Shown here: positions 26,424 to 34,848 of the stretch, one piece after another
Position numbering within the stretch: the stretch's first letter is position 1
How the letters are laid out: every line of letters starts with the position of its first letter
DNA from: a virus
Length of the DNA: 53,156 nt
Virus record (IMG/VR): IMGVR_UViG_3300044568_003773
Location: 1 to 53,156 of that record
Strand: one strand, 5' to 3'
Position numbers and translations under genes: made by a program
Notes under the pieces: generated by a model
Databases searched by the model: none
Told to the model about the DNA's origin: nothing
Seen by the model: the letters and a program-made list of their open reading frames with translations, nothing else

Positions 26424-26732
26424 TTATAAATGTTTTATTATTTTATTCATTAATAATGTATTAAATGCAAATTTAAATGGTAAAGATAAATTTTTAGCAC
26501 TATGAATACCTAAATTCTCATCCATTTCCTCTCTTTCAGTCAAAACGACCTCAATTAAAAATTTGAATGTGTCGTATCTTGTAACACTTATTTGTTGTTC
26601 AGGTTCCTCTGATTTTTCTTCAGTCTCTTTTTTACCTTTTTTAGGTAAAGGTATTTTGGATTTAGTCATACTAACTTGATGTTCTAATTCATCAATGTCT
26701 ATATAGTATTTTTCTCCTAAAAAATCTAACAT
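26424..26732 (-). CDS. hypothetical protein, 102 aa
   Basis: Not recognised. A charged middle (LPKKGKKETEEKSEEPEQQ) separates two short folded segments. It overlaps the HAD-like gene by seven bases and precedes the GT4-like gene by three, so it is expressed with them. No catalytic motif is visible. Confidence 0.6.
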   Translation of the reverse strand: MLDFLGEKYYIDIDELEHQVSMTKSKIPLPKKGKKETEEKSEEPEQQISVTRYDTFKFLIEVVLTEREEMDENLGIHSAKNLSLPFKFAFNTLLMNKIIKHL

Positions 26733-27385
26733 AATTTTAATTTTTTTAGTAATTCGTCAAATTCACCTAAAGACGAAATCTCGTAGTTACACTTAACTGA
26801 TTTATTATATTCTGTAATATATTTTACAACTATTTTATCTGACGGAGCATTTGTTATATTTTCAGGATTTGATGTCAGTAACACATCGACATTATCCCAC
26901 AATCTGTTTTTGGTTGACATGGAATAGAATATTACCGATTCAACTAATGACCCGAATTTTGATAAAAAAAATAATGTCGCTGGTTTAGACCTCCCTATTT
27001 CATCTGAGATTATGATCACATCACATGAATCACGGTGGTCAAGATAAAGATTATTTAACTCATTAAAAGTAAATGTTTCTGATGATCCGGCGTGACCAAA
27101 TATTTGCATTACAAAATCTTCATACATGAAACTATAAAGTTCATCGTTATTTTTAAATTTAAAATGGTCCATTAAATTTAGACTGGTTACATCTGATAAT
27201 ATTTCATACTTAAATTCATTTTCTTCATTATGTTCAAAAGTGTTACCGGACATGTCCAAATCAAAAGTTTTACCTAATGATTCTGAGTCTTGCTCCTCTA
27301 TAAAATGTTTCTCATACAGTTGCGTAAACTTTCCTAAAGTATCTCTTAATACACCGTTAACCTCAATTCCTACTCTCTTCGTCAT
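26726..27385 (-). CDS. HAD-like protein with altered catalytic motif
   Basis: A 219-residue protein with the outline of a HAD-superfamily phosphatase/nucleotidase: the N-terminal strand VGIEVNGVLRDT (5-16), a helical cap region (about 20-110), a strand DVIIISDEIGRSKPATLFFL (motif II Ser with a conserved Lys-like segment) and a late acidic strand (DNVDVLLTSNPEN). The motif I DxD of active HAD enzymes is EVN here (Glu8, Asn10), so the nucleophile Asp is missing. It is therefore either catalytically inactive or not a true HAD enzyme. Its start overlaps the end of the PhoH-like gene by 23 bases. Confidence 0.55.
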   Translation of the reverse strand: MTKRVGIEVNGVLRDTLGKFTQLYEKHFIEEQDSESLGKTFDLDMSGNTFEHNEENEFKYEILSDVTSLNLMDHFKFKNNDELYSFMYEDFVMQIFGHAGSSETFTFNELNNLYLDHRDSCDVIIISDEIGRSKPATLFFLSKFGSLVESVIFYSMSTKNRLWDNVDVLLTSNPENITNAPSDKIVVKYITEYNKSVKCNYEISSLGEFDELLKKLKLC

Positions 27386-28103
27386 ATTTTTCTAATATTT
27401 TACTAATAAGTGGATTTCTCACATTTTTAGCGTTTCTGAAATCATACACGCCGACATCGTTAATATTTTGAAATCGTTGTAATGCGTCGTACAATCCGGA
27501 TTGTTTTTTATCTTTATACCTATCAGTCTGTTCTAAATCTCCCGATATAAAAAATTTACTATTAAACCCGATTCTTGTCAATAGTAGTTTCATTTGATTA
27601 GGTGTTGCGTTTTGGGCCTCTTCAAAAATTAAAATCGAGTTATCGATATTCATTCCCCTCATATATGCTAAAGCGAATACCTCAATAATTTCAGATTCTT
27701 TTAATTTTTCTCTAGCCTCTTTTCCTATGATCTTATTAAGTAGATAGTAGGATGGAAAAATGTACGGGTCTAACTTTTCTTCTAAGTTTCCAGGTAGAGA
27801 ACCTAATTTTTCCTCAGCTTCAACTGCGGGTCTTACAATGATTATCTTTTCATAAGAGTTATTTGGGTCCATAAGTAAGTCAACTGCCGCCCTCATGGAA
27901 ATATAGCTTTTACCAACACCTGCAGGTCCTGAACATATGGTGATTTGGTTATTAATTAAGATATCGTAATACTCTTTTTGGTTATCTGATAAAAATTTAT
28001 TTTTTTGTTTTCTTTTAATGACTGAATTAATAAAATCTTTTTTTGATATAGTTTTTGGAATTAATGATTCCTCAGGTGTTTGGATTGTTCTTTTTCTTGT
28101 CAT
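27363..28103 (-). CDS. phoH: PhoH-like ATPase
   Basis: P-loop ATPase related to the RecD/helicase-like core and very common in marine phages. Walker A GPAGVGKS at 59-66; a second motif IIIVRPAVEAEEKLGSLPGN typical of PhoH; Walker B ILIFEEAQN (Glu in place of the usual Asp); and FISGDLEQTD. Length (246 aa) matches the single-domain phage form. Despite the name, a phosphate-starvation role is unproven; RNA-linked functions have been suggested. It is embedded between gmd and the HAD-like gene. Confidence 0.92.
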   Translation of the reverse strand: MTRKRTIQTPEESLIPKTISKKDFINSVIKRKQKNKFLSDNQKEYYDILINNQITICSGPAGVGKSYISMRAAVDLLMDPNNSYEKIIIVRPAVEAEEKLGSLPGNLEEKLDPYIFPSYYLLNKIIGKEAREKLKESEIIEVFALAYMRGMNIDNSILIFEEAQNATPNQMKLLLTRIGFNSKFFISGDLEQTDRYKDKKQSGLYDALQRFQNINDVGVYDFRNAKNVRNPLISKILEKYDEESRN

Positions 28104-28110
28104 TTATTTA

Positions 28111-29091
28111 TTATTTGTTTTTATAGTAGTTTAACCAATACTCAATCATTTCATCTAACATAGATTCAAAAGTGTATTTTGGTTTCCAACCTAAATCATT
28201 TGTTAATTTTGAAGAGTCCCCCTTAAGATTTTCAAGTTCTTCGGGCCTAAAGTGTTTCTCGTCAATAACAACATAATCTTTATATTCTAAACCTAAAGTA
28301 CTAAAGGTATACTCACATAAATCTTTTACCGTGTGTGAAACTCCTGTCGCACACACATAATCATTAGGGTTGTCCGATTGTAACATTAACCACATAGCTT
28401 CAACATAATCTTTAGCATGACCCCAATCTCTGGATGCTTCTAAATTACCTATGTGTAATTTTTCTTGTAGACCTAAACTGATTCTAACTGCCGCCTTAAC
28501 CACTTTATTTGTTACAAAATTTGTACCTCTTCTTGGTGACTCATGGTTAAATAAAATACCATTCCATATTTTCATGTTATATGCGTTTCTATAATTTCTA
28601 CAAATATTATATGAGAATACTTTGGCACAACCATAAGGTGAAACTGGATTCATCGGTGTTGTTTCTCTTTGAAGTCCATCCTTATCTATTGAATTACCGA
28701 ACATCTCGGATGAAGATGCTTGATAAATTTTAATTTCAGGATTTACAAGTTTAACCGCTTCTAAAATATTCAGAGTACCTAACCCCGTAACATTTGCAGT
28801 GTATATCGGTTGATCGAAAGAAATTCTAACATGCGATTGTGCTGCTAAATTATAAACCTCATCGGGTTTAATTTCACTAATAACTCTTATTAGTGATGAT
28901 AAATCCGTTAAGTCTGCGTAATGCAATATTAATTTGTCAAATACATTATCCAAACGAGAAGTTTGATTTTCAGAAACAGAGTTTCTTTTTAATGTGCCAT
29001 GCACTTCATATCCTTTTTCTAATAATAACTCAGATAAGTAAGATCCGTCCTGACCATTTATACCTGTTATTAATGCAATCTTTTTACTCAT
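28111..29091 (-). CDS. gmd: GDP-mannose 4,6-dehydratase
   Basis: Converts GDP-D-mannose to GDP-4-keto-6-deoxy-D-mannose, the first step to GDP-fucose, GDP-colitose and relatives. Short-chain dehydrogenase fold: NAD(P)-binding ITGINGQDGSYL (8-19) with HGTLKRNS; SSSEMFG catalytic Ser/Thr region; PYGCAKVFSYNICRNY with Tyr-x3-Lys; family-specific NHESPRRGTNFVTNKV, ASRDWGHAKDYVEAMW and RPEELENLKGDSSKL. The 326 aa length is at the short end for the family (about 350-370). Its start overlaps the end of the ColD-like gene by eight bases, consistent with a shared pathway. Confidence 0.93.
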   Translation of the reverse strand: MSKKIALITGINGQDGSYLSELLLEKGYEVHGTLKRNSVSENQTSRLDNVFDKLILHYADLTDLSSLIRVISEIKPDEVYNLAAQSHVRISFDQPIYTANVTGLGTLNILEAVKLVNPEIKIYQASSSEMFGNSIDKDGLQRETTPMNPVSPYGCAKVFSYNICRNYRNAYNMKIWNGILFNHESPRRGTNFVTNKVVKAAVRISLGLQEKLHIGNLEASRDWGHAKDYVEAMWLMLQSDNPNDYVCATGVSHTVKDLCEYTFSTLGLEYKDYVVIDEKHFRPEELENLKGDSSKLTNDLGWKPKYTFESMLDEMIEYWLNYYKNK

Positions 29092-30238
29092 TATTTACTA
29101 TGTTTGAAATTAAATTTATTTGTTCTGATGTTAGATCCTGATGGTTTGGTATATAAAACCCATACTCATTGATCAATTGACAATTAGGTAAATTAACCTC
29201 ACCATAATTTTTAATCCACATAGGTTTTTTTGACATATCACCAGCAATTAAAGGCCTAACTTCAATATTATCCTTAATAAGTTTTTCGATGATTTTTAAT
29301 CTATTTTTATTTACAATGGGATATGCAAAATTAGAAATAAAGTCTGTTGGTCTATCTGTTATATTCAGTTGGTTGACATTTATTGAAGATTTATACAATT
29401 GAAAATTTTTGTTCCTTTTTTCAGTATAGTCATCTAATTTATCTATTGCTCTTAACCCAATAAACGCTTGTAGATCCGTTGATCTTAGATTAAATCCTGG
29501 TAAATAAAATGTATATAGTGAATCAAATTCGCTAATTTTATTTTCGTTTCGTAATTTATTTTGGATTCTTTTTGGTAGGTCTCTATCCCAACCATGACTT
29601 CTCATCATCAATAATGAATAATAAAAATCTTCGTCGTCCGTATTAATAAACCCACCCTCTATTGTACTTAAATGATGTCCAAAATACATCGAAAAAAATG
29701 ATGCAAAGCCAAAAGACCCGAGGTATTTTTCATTATACTTTGATCCCATGCTCTCGCATACATCCTCCAGTAGGATCACATTGTATTTCTCACATAGGTC
29801 AAGAACTTTTTTCATATCAGGAACTAAACCTAATGGTGAGACTAAAATGAATGTAGATGGGTTATGTTGAATAAACAATTTTTCCAAGTGATCTAAATCA
29901 CAAGAAAGATCCTCAAGATTACAATCACATAAAATTGGTTCCATACCTAATATCATAGGTGAACTAACATCGGTTGCCCAACTTAACCCTGGTACAATTA
30001 CTTTATTATTTTTTAATTTGTTGGTGTGTTGTAAAGCCGCTAACGCTAAAAGAATTGCGGAGGAACCTGAATTAAGATAAACCGAATATTTGGTTCCTAT
30101 TTTTTTCGCCCATTTAGATTCTAATTCCCAAGTTAGATCTCCTTTTGTTAGTCTCGGAATCTCGTCTTGTCCTAACCACTCAATTAAAGAATTTATATCT
30201 TCTTTATTGATAGTGTCACTTACTAATTTTATACTCAT
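29084..30238 (-). CDS. colD-like: ColD-like GDP-4-keto-6-deoxymannose 3-dehydratase
   Basis: PLP enzyme of the DegT/DnrJ/EryC1 aminotransferase fold. SGSSA (57-61) binds the cofactor phosphate and Asp159 in LLEDVCESMGS pairs with the ring nitrogen. The cofactor Lys is absent: the motif reads SMYFGHHLSTIEGG, with His188 at the Lys position, as in ColD and the E1 dehydrase, which remove the C3 hydroxyl instead of transaminating. Other ColD-like segments are RSHGWDRDLPK, LPGFNLRSTDLQAFIGL, EVRPLIAGDM and YIPNHQDLT. Flanked by gmd and a GDP-fucose-synthase/ColC-like gene, it probably removes the 3-OH of GDP-4-keto-6-deoxymannose, using glutamate as amino donor. Other His-type DegT dehydratases remain possible. 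Confidence 0.82.
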   Translation of the reverse strand: MSIKLVSDTINKEDINSLIEWLGQDEIPRLTKGDLTWELESKWAKKIGTKYSVYLNSGSSAILLALAALQHTNKLKNNKVIVPGLSWATDVSSPMILGMEPILCDCNLEDLSCDLDHLEKLFIQHNPSTFILVSPLGLVPDMKKVLDLCEKYNVILLEDVCESMGSKYNEKYLGSFGFASFFSMYFGHHLSTIEGGFINTDDEDFYYSLLMMRSHGWDRDLPKRIQNKLRNENKISEFDSLYTFYLPGFNLRSTDLQAFIGLRAIDKLDDYTEKRNKNFQLYKSSINVNQLNITDRPTDFISNFAYPIVNKNRLKIIEKLIKDNIEVRPLIAGDMSKKPMWIKNYGEVNLPNCQLINEYGFYIPNHQDLTSEQINLISNIVNNE

Positions 30239-30244
30239 AATGTC

Positions 30245-31171
30245 TTATTTTCTTAATTTATCGTAGTTTTGAATAAACCAATCTATTGTTGTTTTAATTC
30301 CATCCGATAATGTCGTAAATTCAAAATTCGAAGGTGCGTCCGAAATTGCAGGTTTCCTCAATTGACCCGTCGGTTTTGTGTTATCAAACAGTATATCATC
30401 TTTCGAAATATTGAAGTTTTCACAAATTAAATTAGATATTTCCAAAACTGAGTGCTCATTCGGATTTACCGCCATAAAGGGATAGTCACTTTTCCAATTA
30501 TCTAATGACCATAAAATTAATTTTGCTAAATCATCAGAATGAATTACTTGTCTTAATTGTGAACCATCGCCCCATATTATCATTTTTTCTTTATTTTTTT
30601 TTGATTCATACGCTCTATGGATCATAGCTGGAATCATATGTCCACCAAATAAGTTGAAGTTATCGTGTATTCCGTATACATTCGTAGGTACAACTGAAAC
30701 CCAATTAGATTTAAGAACCTTTTTAATAGTGTTTGTTTCGTATCCTGCTAATCTTTTAGCGTAAGCATAACCTTCGTTTGATGGATGAGGTTTACCCTTG
30801 TCAACATCCTGAGGTTTCATTGGAAACTCTATGTTTTTCTCAGGAAATATACAAGTCGAAAGTAAATTCACAAAGTTGGGAACTTCATTTCTAAATGAAG
30901 TCTCCATCACATTATTGTTTATTACGAAATTATCTATAAAAAATCCTTTATTATCGGATAGGTTTGCTTGAACACCTCCGACTTTTGCGGCACAATGAAT
31001 TATTGTATCCACATTACTATGTTTTACATGATAAGAAAAATAATCATGAGTTTTTTTATAGTCTAAAAGATCCACCTCTTCTTTTGTATGGTACACATGA
31101 TCGTCACCTAGTTGTTTTCTTAATGCCGAACCAACTAACCCATTAGACCCTGTAATTAATATCCTACCCAT
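30245..31171 (-). CDS. GDP-L-fucose synthase / ColC-like epimerase-reductase
   Basis: Short-chain dehydrogenase that epimerises and reduces a GDP-4-keto-6-deoxy sugar. From the ATG at 31171 (MGRILITGSNGLVGS) it carries the cofactor loop, NLLSTCIFPEKN with the conserved Ser and Cys, YAYAKRLAGYE with Tyr-x3-Lys, PTNVYGIHDNF and GGHMIPAMIHR with the active-site His. These match GDP-fucose synthase (WcaG/Fcl) and the homologous ColC. An upstream ATG at 31201 adds ten residues that precede the Rossmann strand, so I prefer the internal start. With a ColD-like gene next door a GDP-colitose synthase role is favoured; GDP-fucose synthesis cannot be excluded. Confidence 0.85.
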   Translation of the reverse strand: MGRILITGSNGLVGSALRKQLGDDHVYHTKEEVDLLDYKKTHDYFSYHVKHSNVDTIIHCAAKVGGVQANLSDNKGFFIDNFVINNNVMETSFRNEVPNFVNLLSTCIFPEKNIEFPMKPQDVDKGKPHPSNEGYAYAKRLAGYETNTIKKVLKSNWVSVVPTNVYGIHDNFNLFGGHMIPAMIHRAYESKKNKEKMIIWGDGSQLRQVIHSDDLAKLILWSLDNWKSDYPFMAVNPNEHSVLEISNLICENFNISKDDILFDNTKPTGQLRKPAISDAPSNFEFTTLSDGIKTTIDWFIQNYDKLRK

Positions 31172-31190
31172 TTTTTGTTTTTTATTAAGT

Positions 31191-31955
31191 TTATATATCA
31201 ATACCGTTAAAATATGTATTGAAGTTATTTTCCCATATTCTTGGTATGGGGGTATTATTTAATTTCATTAATTTAGTATGTGATAAAACCATGTTCTTGT
31301 TTAGAAATCCCGCAGAAATACTAAAAGTACTTGACCCCACTATTAATATATCAGAAGTCACCATCTTTATAAAGTCACCCATAAATTTTCCACCCGAATC
31401 AGAAGTATAATACTCAATTCTTGGGTCACTCAATTGGATTCCCGACTCACCCCAGCTGAAGATTTTTATTTTGCAATCAGATTCTTTTTCCAAAATAAAT
31501 TCTATCAACTTTTGATATGTTTCACTTTCTATCCATCTATAAGGTTTGTCTTCCTCAAAAATATCTTCACCACGCCTGATGTGTATCGATATAGTACGGG
31601 TTTGGTCCCCTCCAAAGTTAAAGGTATGTGAGGATTTAATTTTTTCTAAAAAGTTTTCTGTAAAATAATTTTCAGAACCTTCATTATAAATTAAATCATG
31701 ACAGAATGGTTTAACCGTACAATCTAAATCCTCAGTTTTAGAAATATCAATATTATTAATAATAGAAAATACAAACTCATTAGATCTAATTAAATCTTCG
31801 TTAAGAAAATTTTTTGAACTAAGTAGTTTTATGTTTTGAATAGGGGAGTGTTTATACGGTATTTTGTGTTTGTCGCAGTATGCTAAACCTGATATTATAC
31901 TAAATAGTTGCGATCCGAACCCGTCTTCACCTCTACTAATTGTCAAACATTTCAT
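31191..31955 (-). CDS. GT11-like fucosyltransferase
   Basis: A 254-residue protein with the alpha-1,2-fucosyltransferase signature: GEDGFGSQLF near the N-terminus (donor-binding glycine segment) and HIRRGED at 125-131, the HxRRxD motif that contacts the GDP part of the donor. The C-terminal TSDILIVGSSTFSISAGFLN corresponds to the third GT11 motif. No membrane segment. It probably uses GDP-fucose or a related GDP-deoxysugar, fitting the gmd/ColD/ColC-like genes directly downstream. An 81-base gap separates it from the next upstream gene. Confidence 0.75.
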   Translation of the reverse strand: MKCLTISRGEDGFGSQLFSIISGLAYCDKHKIPYKHSPIQNIKLLSSKNFLNEDLIRSNEFVFSIINNIDISKTEDLDCTVKPFCHDLIYNEGSENYFTENFLEKIKSSHTFNFGGDQTRTISIHIRRGEDIFEEDKPYRWIESETYQKLIEFILEKESDCKIKIFSWGESGIQLSDPRIEYYTSDSGGKFMGDFIKMVTSDILIVGSSTFSISAGFLNKNMVLSHTKLMKLNNTPIPRIWENNFNTYFNGIDI

Positions 31956-32036
31956 ATTTTACTGTATATTTTTTTATTTCAAAATAACATATAAACCCCA
32001 TAAAATAAACACAAGTATTATCTATTTGACTTAGAG

Positions 32037-32867
32037 TTATTGAATTATGTTTACTAACCTTGCGAACGAACTTTTAGGGTTGAAATGTTTAAAGTTACTT
32101 TTTGACAGTAATACCATATCTATGTATGCGTCAATAGTAGCGTCTAAAGGTGTTACAACATTACAAGAATAGTTTGAATTAATATCAGATTTGTAAACAT
32201 TATTTTTTTGGGGTCTCACTTTGATCATTGGGTATTTTACAATTATATTTTTTTCCCAATCGGGGTCGTCGGAACAAAAAAATATATTATTACCATTTCT
32301 TAGTTCTTCATCTATTATAGGAAAGTACGATTCAAGTTTTTCATTTATGAAATCTGTACCTCTTGCGTGGATTCCTACTGTGTCTTTATTTATTTCTAAA
32401 TAACTTTGTAAATCATTTATTTTATCAATTATTTCTTTTTTAGGTTTTAACTTAAAAAAATTTTCTTTGACGGTTTCTTTATCGACATGACCAATAAGAT
32501 CGTTAAAAAAAACAATAGTGTTTTGGTGACTGAGATTATTAATATTAAATAAATGTACGGGTTTAGGAAAACTTCTTTTACTCATATTCAAAAGAGAGTC
32601 TATGGAGTTAATTTTGAATTCATATTCTGACGCAATTAATCCACCCTCACTACCATGAAAATTTTCAACATCAACTAAATTATCTAATTCGGTAAAACTA
32701 AGTGACCCGATATTTTTATTTTCAAAAATATCTTGAAAATCACACATTAATCTCATGGTTTTTGGCCAAACCAACTTAATATTATAATCAAAAATGTTTT
32801 TTATGTTTAAAAACGGGCTTAACCTATTACCCAAACCTCCCGAACAATAAAATATCAGATTACTCAT
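32037..32867 (-). CDS. fucosyltransferase-like protein
   Basis: A 276-residue protein with GGLGNRLSPFL at the start, VGIHARGTDF at 165-173 in the position of the HxRxxD fucosyltransferase motif, NIFFCSDDPDW, and a closing SKSNFKHFNPKSSFARL. It is more distant from classical GT11 than the genes at 31191 and 36429, resembling the wider GT11/GT23-like fold. Probable donor is a GDP-deoxysugar. No secretion signal. Confidence 0.65.
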   Translation of the reverse strand: MSNLIFYCSGGLGNRLSPFLNIKNIFDYNIKLVWPKTMRLMCDFQDIFENKNIGSLSFTELDNLVDVENFHGSEGGLIASEYEFKINSIDSLLNMSKRSFPKPVHLFNINNLSHQNTIVFFNDLIGHVDKETVKENFFKLKPKKEIIDKINDLQSYLEINKDTVGIHARGTDFINEKLESYFPIIDEELRNGNNIFFCSDDPDWEKNIIVKYPMIKVRPQKNNVYKSDINSNYSCNVVTPLDATIDAYIDMVLLSKSNFKHFNPKSSFARLVNIIQ

Positions 32868-32876
32868 TATAAAAAA

Positions 32877-33521
32877 CTATCTAGGGTCGTACCCCCATTT
32901 TGATATAAAATATCTTGTGTTATGTCCCACAATACTGTCTGATCTATCCCCATTGGCGTACATCTCAGTACCATGATTAACCATAGTACCATTTGACCCA
33001 TCAAAAGATACATAGTTCTCCTTATTGAGTCTATTACCTAAATCCTGATCTTCATGACCATAGTGACCATCAAAATTATTATCAAAGAGACCGATTTCGT
33101 CAATAACCTTTTTTCTAATACCTAAATTTGCGGTACTAAACCATCCGGATGCTAAATCACCATTTGGAAATCTAATTTTTCCCTTACAAACATCAGATGT
33201 ATTCAATACATCAACATGAGATTGTACAAAATTACTATCCACAGGAATACAATCGTCGTCTAATAAAATTATGAACGGAGAAACACATAAAGAAACCGAT
33301 TCATTGAATCTGGCGACTCTATGGTACCCATCATCTTTGTTCCAAATATATTTTGTAATGATCGGATGGTCGTTGGGGTTTATAATTGTTTTATTTCCGT
33401 CATCGTTAACTATTAGATTAAAATCCGTGTTGGTTTGTTTGGATAATATATCTAAGGTCTCTATTAACCTATCATTTCTATTGTAGGTTGTAATGCAAAT
33501 ATCGACAGTTTTAATTTTCAT
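32877..33521 (-). CDS. family 2 glycosyltransferase with galactosyltransferase-type C-terminus
   Basis: GT-A transferase of 214 residues. VDICITTYNRNDRLIETLD (6-24) is the nucleotide-binding strand, FIILLDDDCIPVD the metal-binding DxD segment, and NLGIRKKVIDEIGLFD followed by GHEDQDLGNRL is the GT2/GT7 C-terminal acceptor motif with the conserved ED. It overlaps the asparagine-synthase-like gene by one base and is likely translationally coupled. Confidence 0.82.
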   Translation of the reverse strand: MKIKTVDICITTYNRNDRLIETLDILSKQTNTDFNLIVNDDGNKTIINPNDHPIITKYIWNKDDGYHRVARFNESVSLCVSPFIILLDDDCIPVDSNFVQSHVDVLNTSDVCKGKIRFPNGDLASGWFSTANLGIRKKVIDEIGLFDNNFDGHYGHEDQDLGNRLNKENYVSFDGSNGTMVNHGTEMYANGDRSDSIVGHNTRYFISKWGYDPR

Positions 33522-34846
33522 TAGAATCCTATTTTTTCATTTTCCGTAAATGGAAAGTTATATTTTTTTAAATAATAATAAAGAACTGACTTATAATGTG
33601 AATTCTTTAATTCAGGTTTCAACCAAAGAAATTCTTGCACAACCTCTAAGTCTAAAAAGGGGTACCTTGATTCAATTCCATATGAACCAGCAACATACTC
33701 TTCTTTCGCCAAATAAGATTCCATCGAACTATTAAAAAAACTTGGCCAAGGAAAAACGCTTTTTAAATCTTCAGGAAAAAGTCCACCAAAATTACTGTGG
33801 TTATATTTCTTAATACCACCAAAACCATAATCTGAAAAAATTTCATCAGCACCTTGTCCAGACAATAGAATTTTTTTTCCATCTTTAATTGCGTTACTAC
33901 AAACATGTGATAAATGTTTTGCACCATTATCATCAATTAAAGATAACCAATATTCGTTGTAATCACTTGAGTTTGAATAGGTAACAAATTTAAATGTTTC
34001 TGTATTATTTTTTATATAATTGTATGCAACATTGATCTCATCAGTGTTTTTAGTTAGAGATTGTTGCTCATTATTATTTAGTAATGAAAATCTCTGATTA
34101 AGAATATTTGAGTTTTCTGTGCCGATTACGGTATATGATTTGAATTTTACATTTTGGTTTAGTAATTCACAACAAATAGCCCCACTATCATAACCACCAC
34201 TAAGACCTATAAATATTTTTTCTCTAATTCCGTTAGTTCTTTTTTTAATTGATTTCTCAAACGCACTAACCCAATCCTCAAAAGTATCTTTGTTTTGGTT
34301 CGACACATCAAAATTATGAACTAATCTTTTTTCCAATGGAGTCCTTGTTTTTAGGTCGACAATCAAAGTTGTGTTTGGATCCATCTTTAAGATGTTTGTG
34401 TATCCTAATTTTTTTAAAGGGTCACTATATGATGATGTTGCGATACCGTCAGTTAAAGAATAAAAAATTGGTTTAGTTTTAAATGTATCTGTTGATATTA
34501 TTACTATGTTTTTATTGAAATCTACTAAAGTTATAGCAAATTCTCCATCTAGTTTTTTTATGAAGTTGTATCCGTCTTTAATGTATAGAGGTATTAGACA
34601 TTCCCCATCTGAATTGTAATCACCAAATTCTTTATAGTTATATATTTCACCATTATAAAGACAAATTATGTTGTCTTGTACAAATGGCTGTGTTTTAAAT
34701 TCTCCGGTTATACTCAATAAGTTGTGTAGAAATGAATATCCGTTTTTAACAAAAACATTTGTATTGTCAGGACCTCTAAACTTATTAAAGAAATTAACAT
34801 AATCTACATCTGAGATTTCTTTGTTTGTGAAAATAAAACTACACAT
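33521..34846 (-). CDS. asnB-like: asparagine-synthase-like glutamine amidotransferase
   Basis: Two-domain enzyme. The N-terminal Ntn glutaminase has the nucleophile Cys2 right after Met1 and the YNGEIYNY motif (64-71); the C-terminal synthetase has the PP-loop SGGYDSG (216-222) and SGQGADEIFSDYG. It would release ammonia from glutamine and transfer it to an ATP-activated carboxylate. The 441 aa length is shorter than housekeeping AsnB (about 550) and several glutaminase loops are reduced. Asparagine synthase homologues in O-antigen clusters can amidate uronic-acid sugars; its position between glycosyltransferase genes favours that, but free asparagine synthesis is also possible. Confidence 0.85.
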   Translation of the reverse strand: MCSFIFTNKEISDVDYVNFFNKFRGPDNTNVFVKNGYSFLHNLLSITGEFKTQPFVQDNIICLYNGEIYNYKEFGDYNSDGECLIPLYIKDGYNFIKKLDGEFAITLVDFNKNIVIISTDTFKTKPIFYSLTDGIATSSYSDPLKKLGYTNILKMDPNTTLIVDLKTRTPLEKRLVHNFDVSNQNKDTFEDWVSAFEKSIKKRTNGIREKIFIGLSGGYDSGAICCELLNQNVKFKSYTVIGTENSNILNQRFSLLNNNEQQSLTKNTDEINVAYNYIKNNTETFKFVTYSNSSDYNEYWLSLIDDNGAKHLSHVCSNAIKDGKKILLSGQGADEIFSDYGFGGIKKYNHSNFGGLFPEDLKSVFPWPSFFNSSMESYLAKEEYVAGSYGIESRYPFLDLEVVQEFLWLKPELKNSHYKSVLYYYLKKYNFPFTENEKIGF

Positions 34847-34848
34847 AT

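Noticed and set aside
29084-30238. DegT-type aminotransferase without its cofactor lysine as a dead gene
   Set aside because: The replacement is His in the exact ColD/E1 context with all other cofactor contacts present, which indicates a different reaction.
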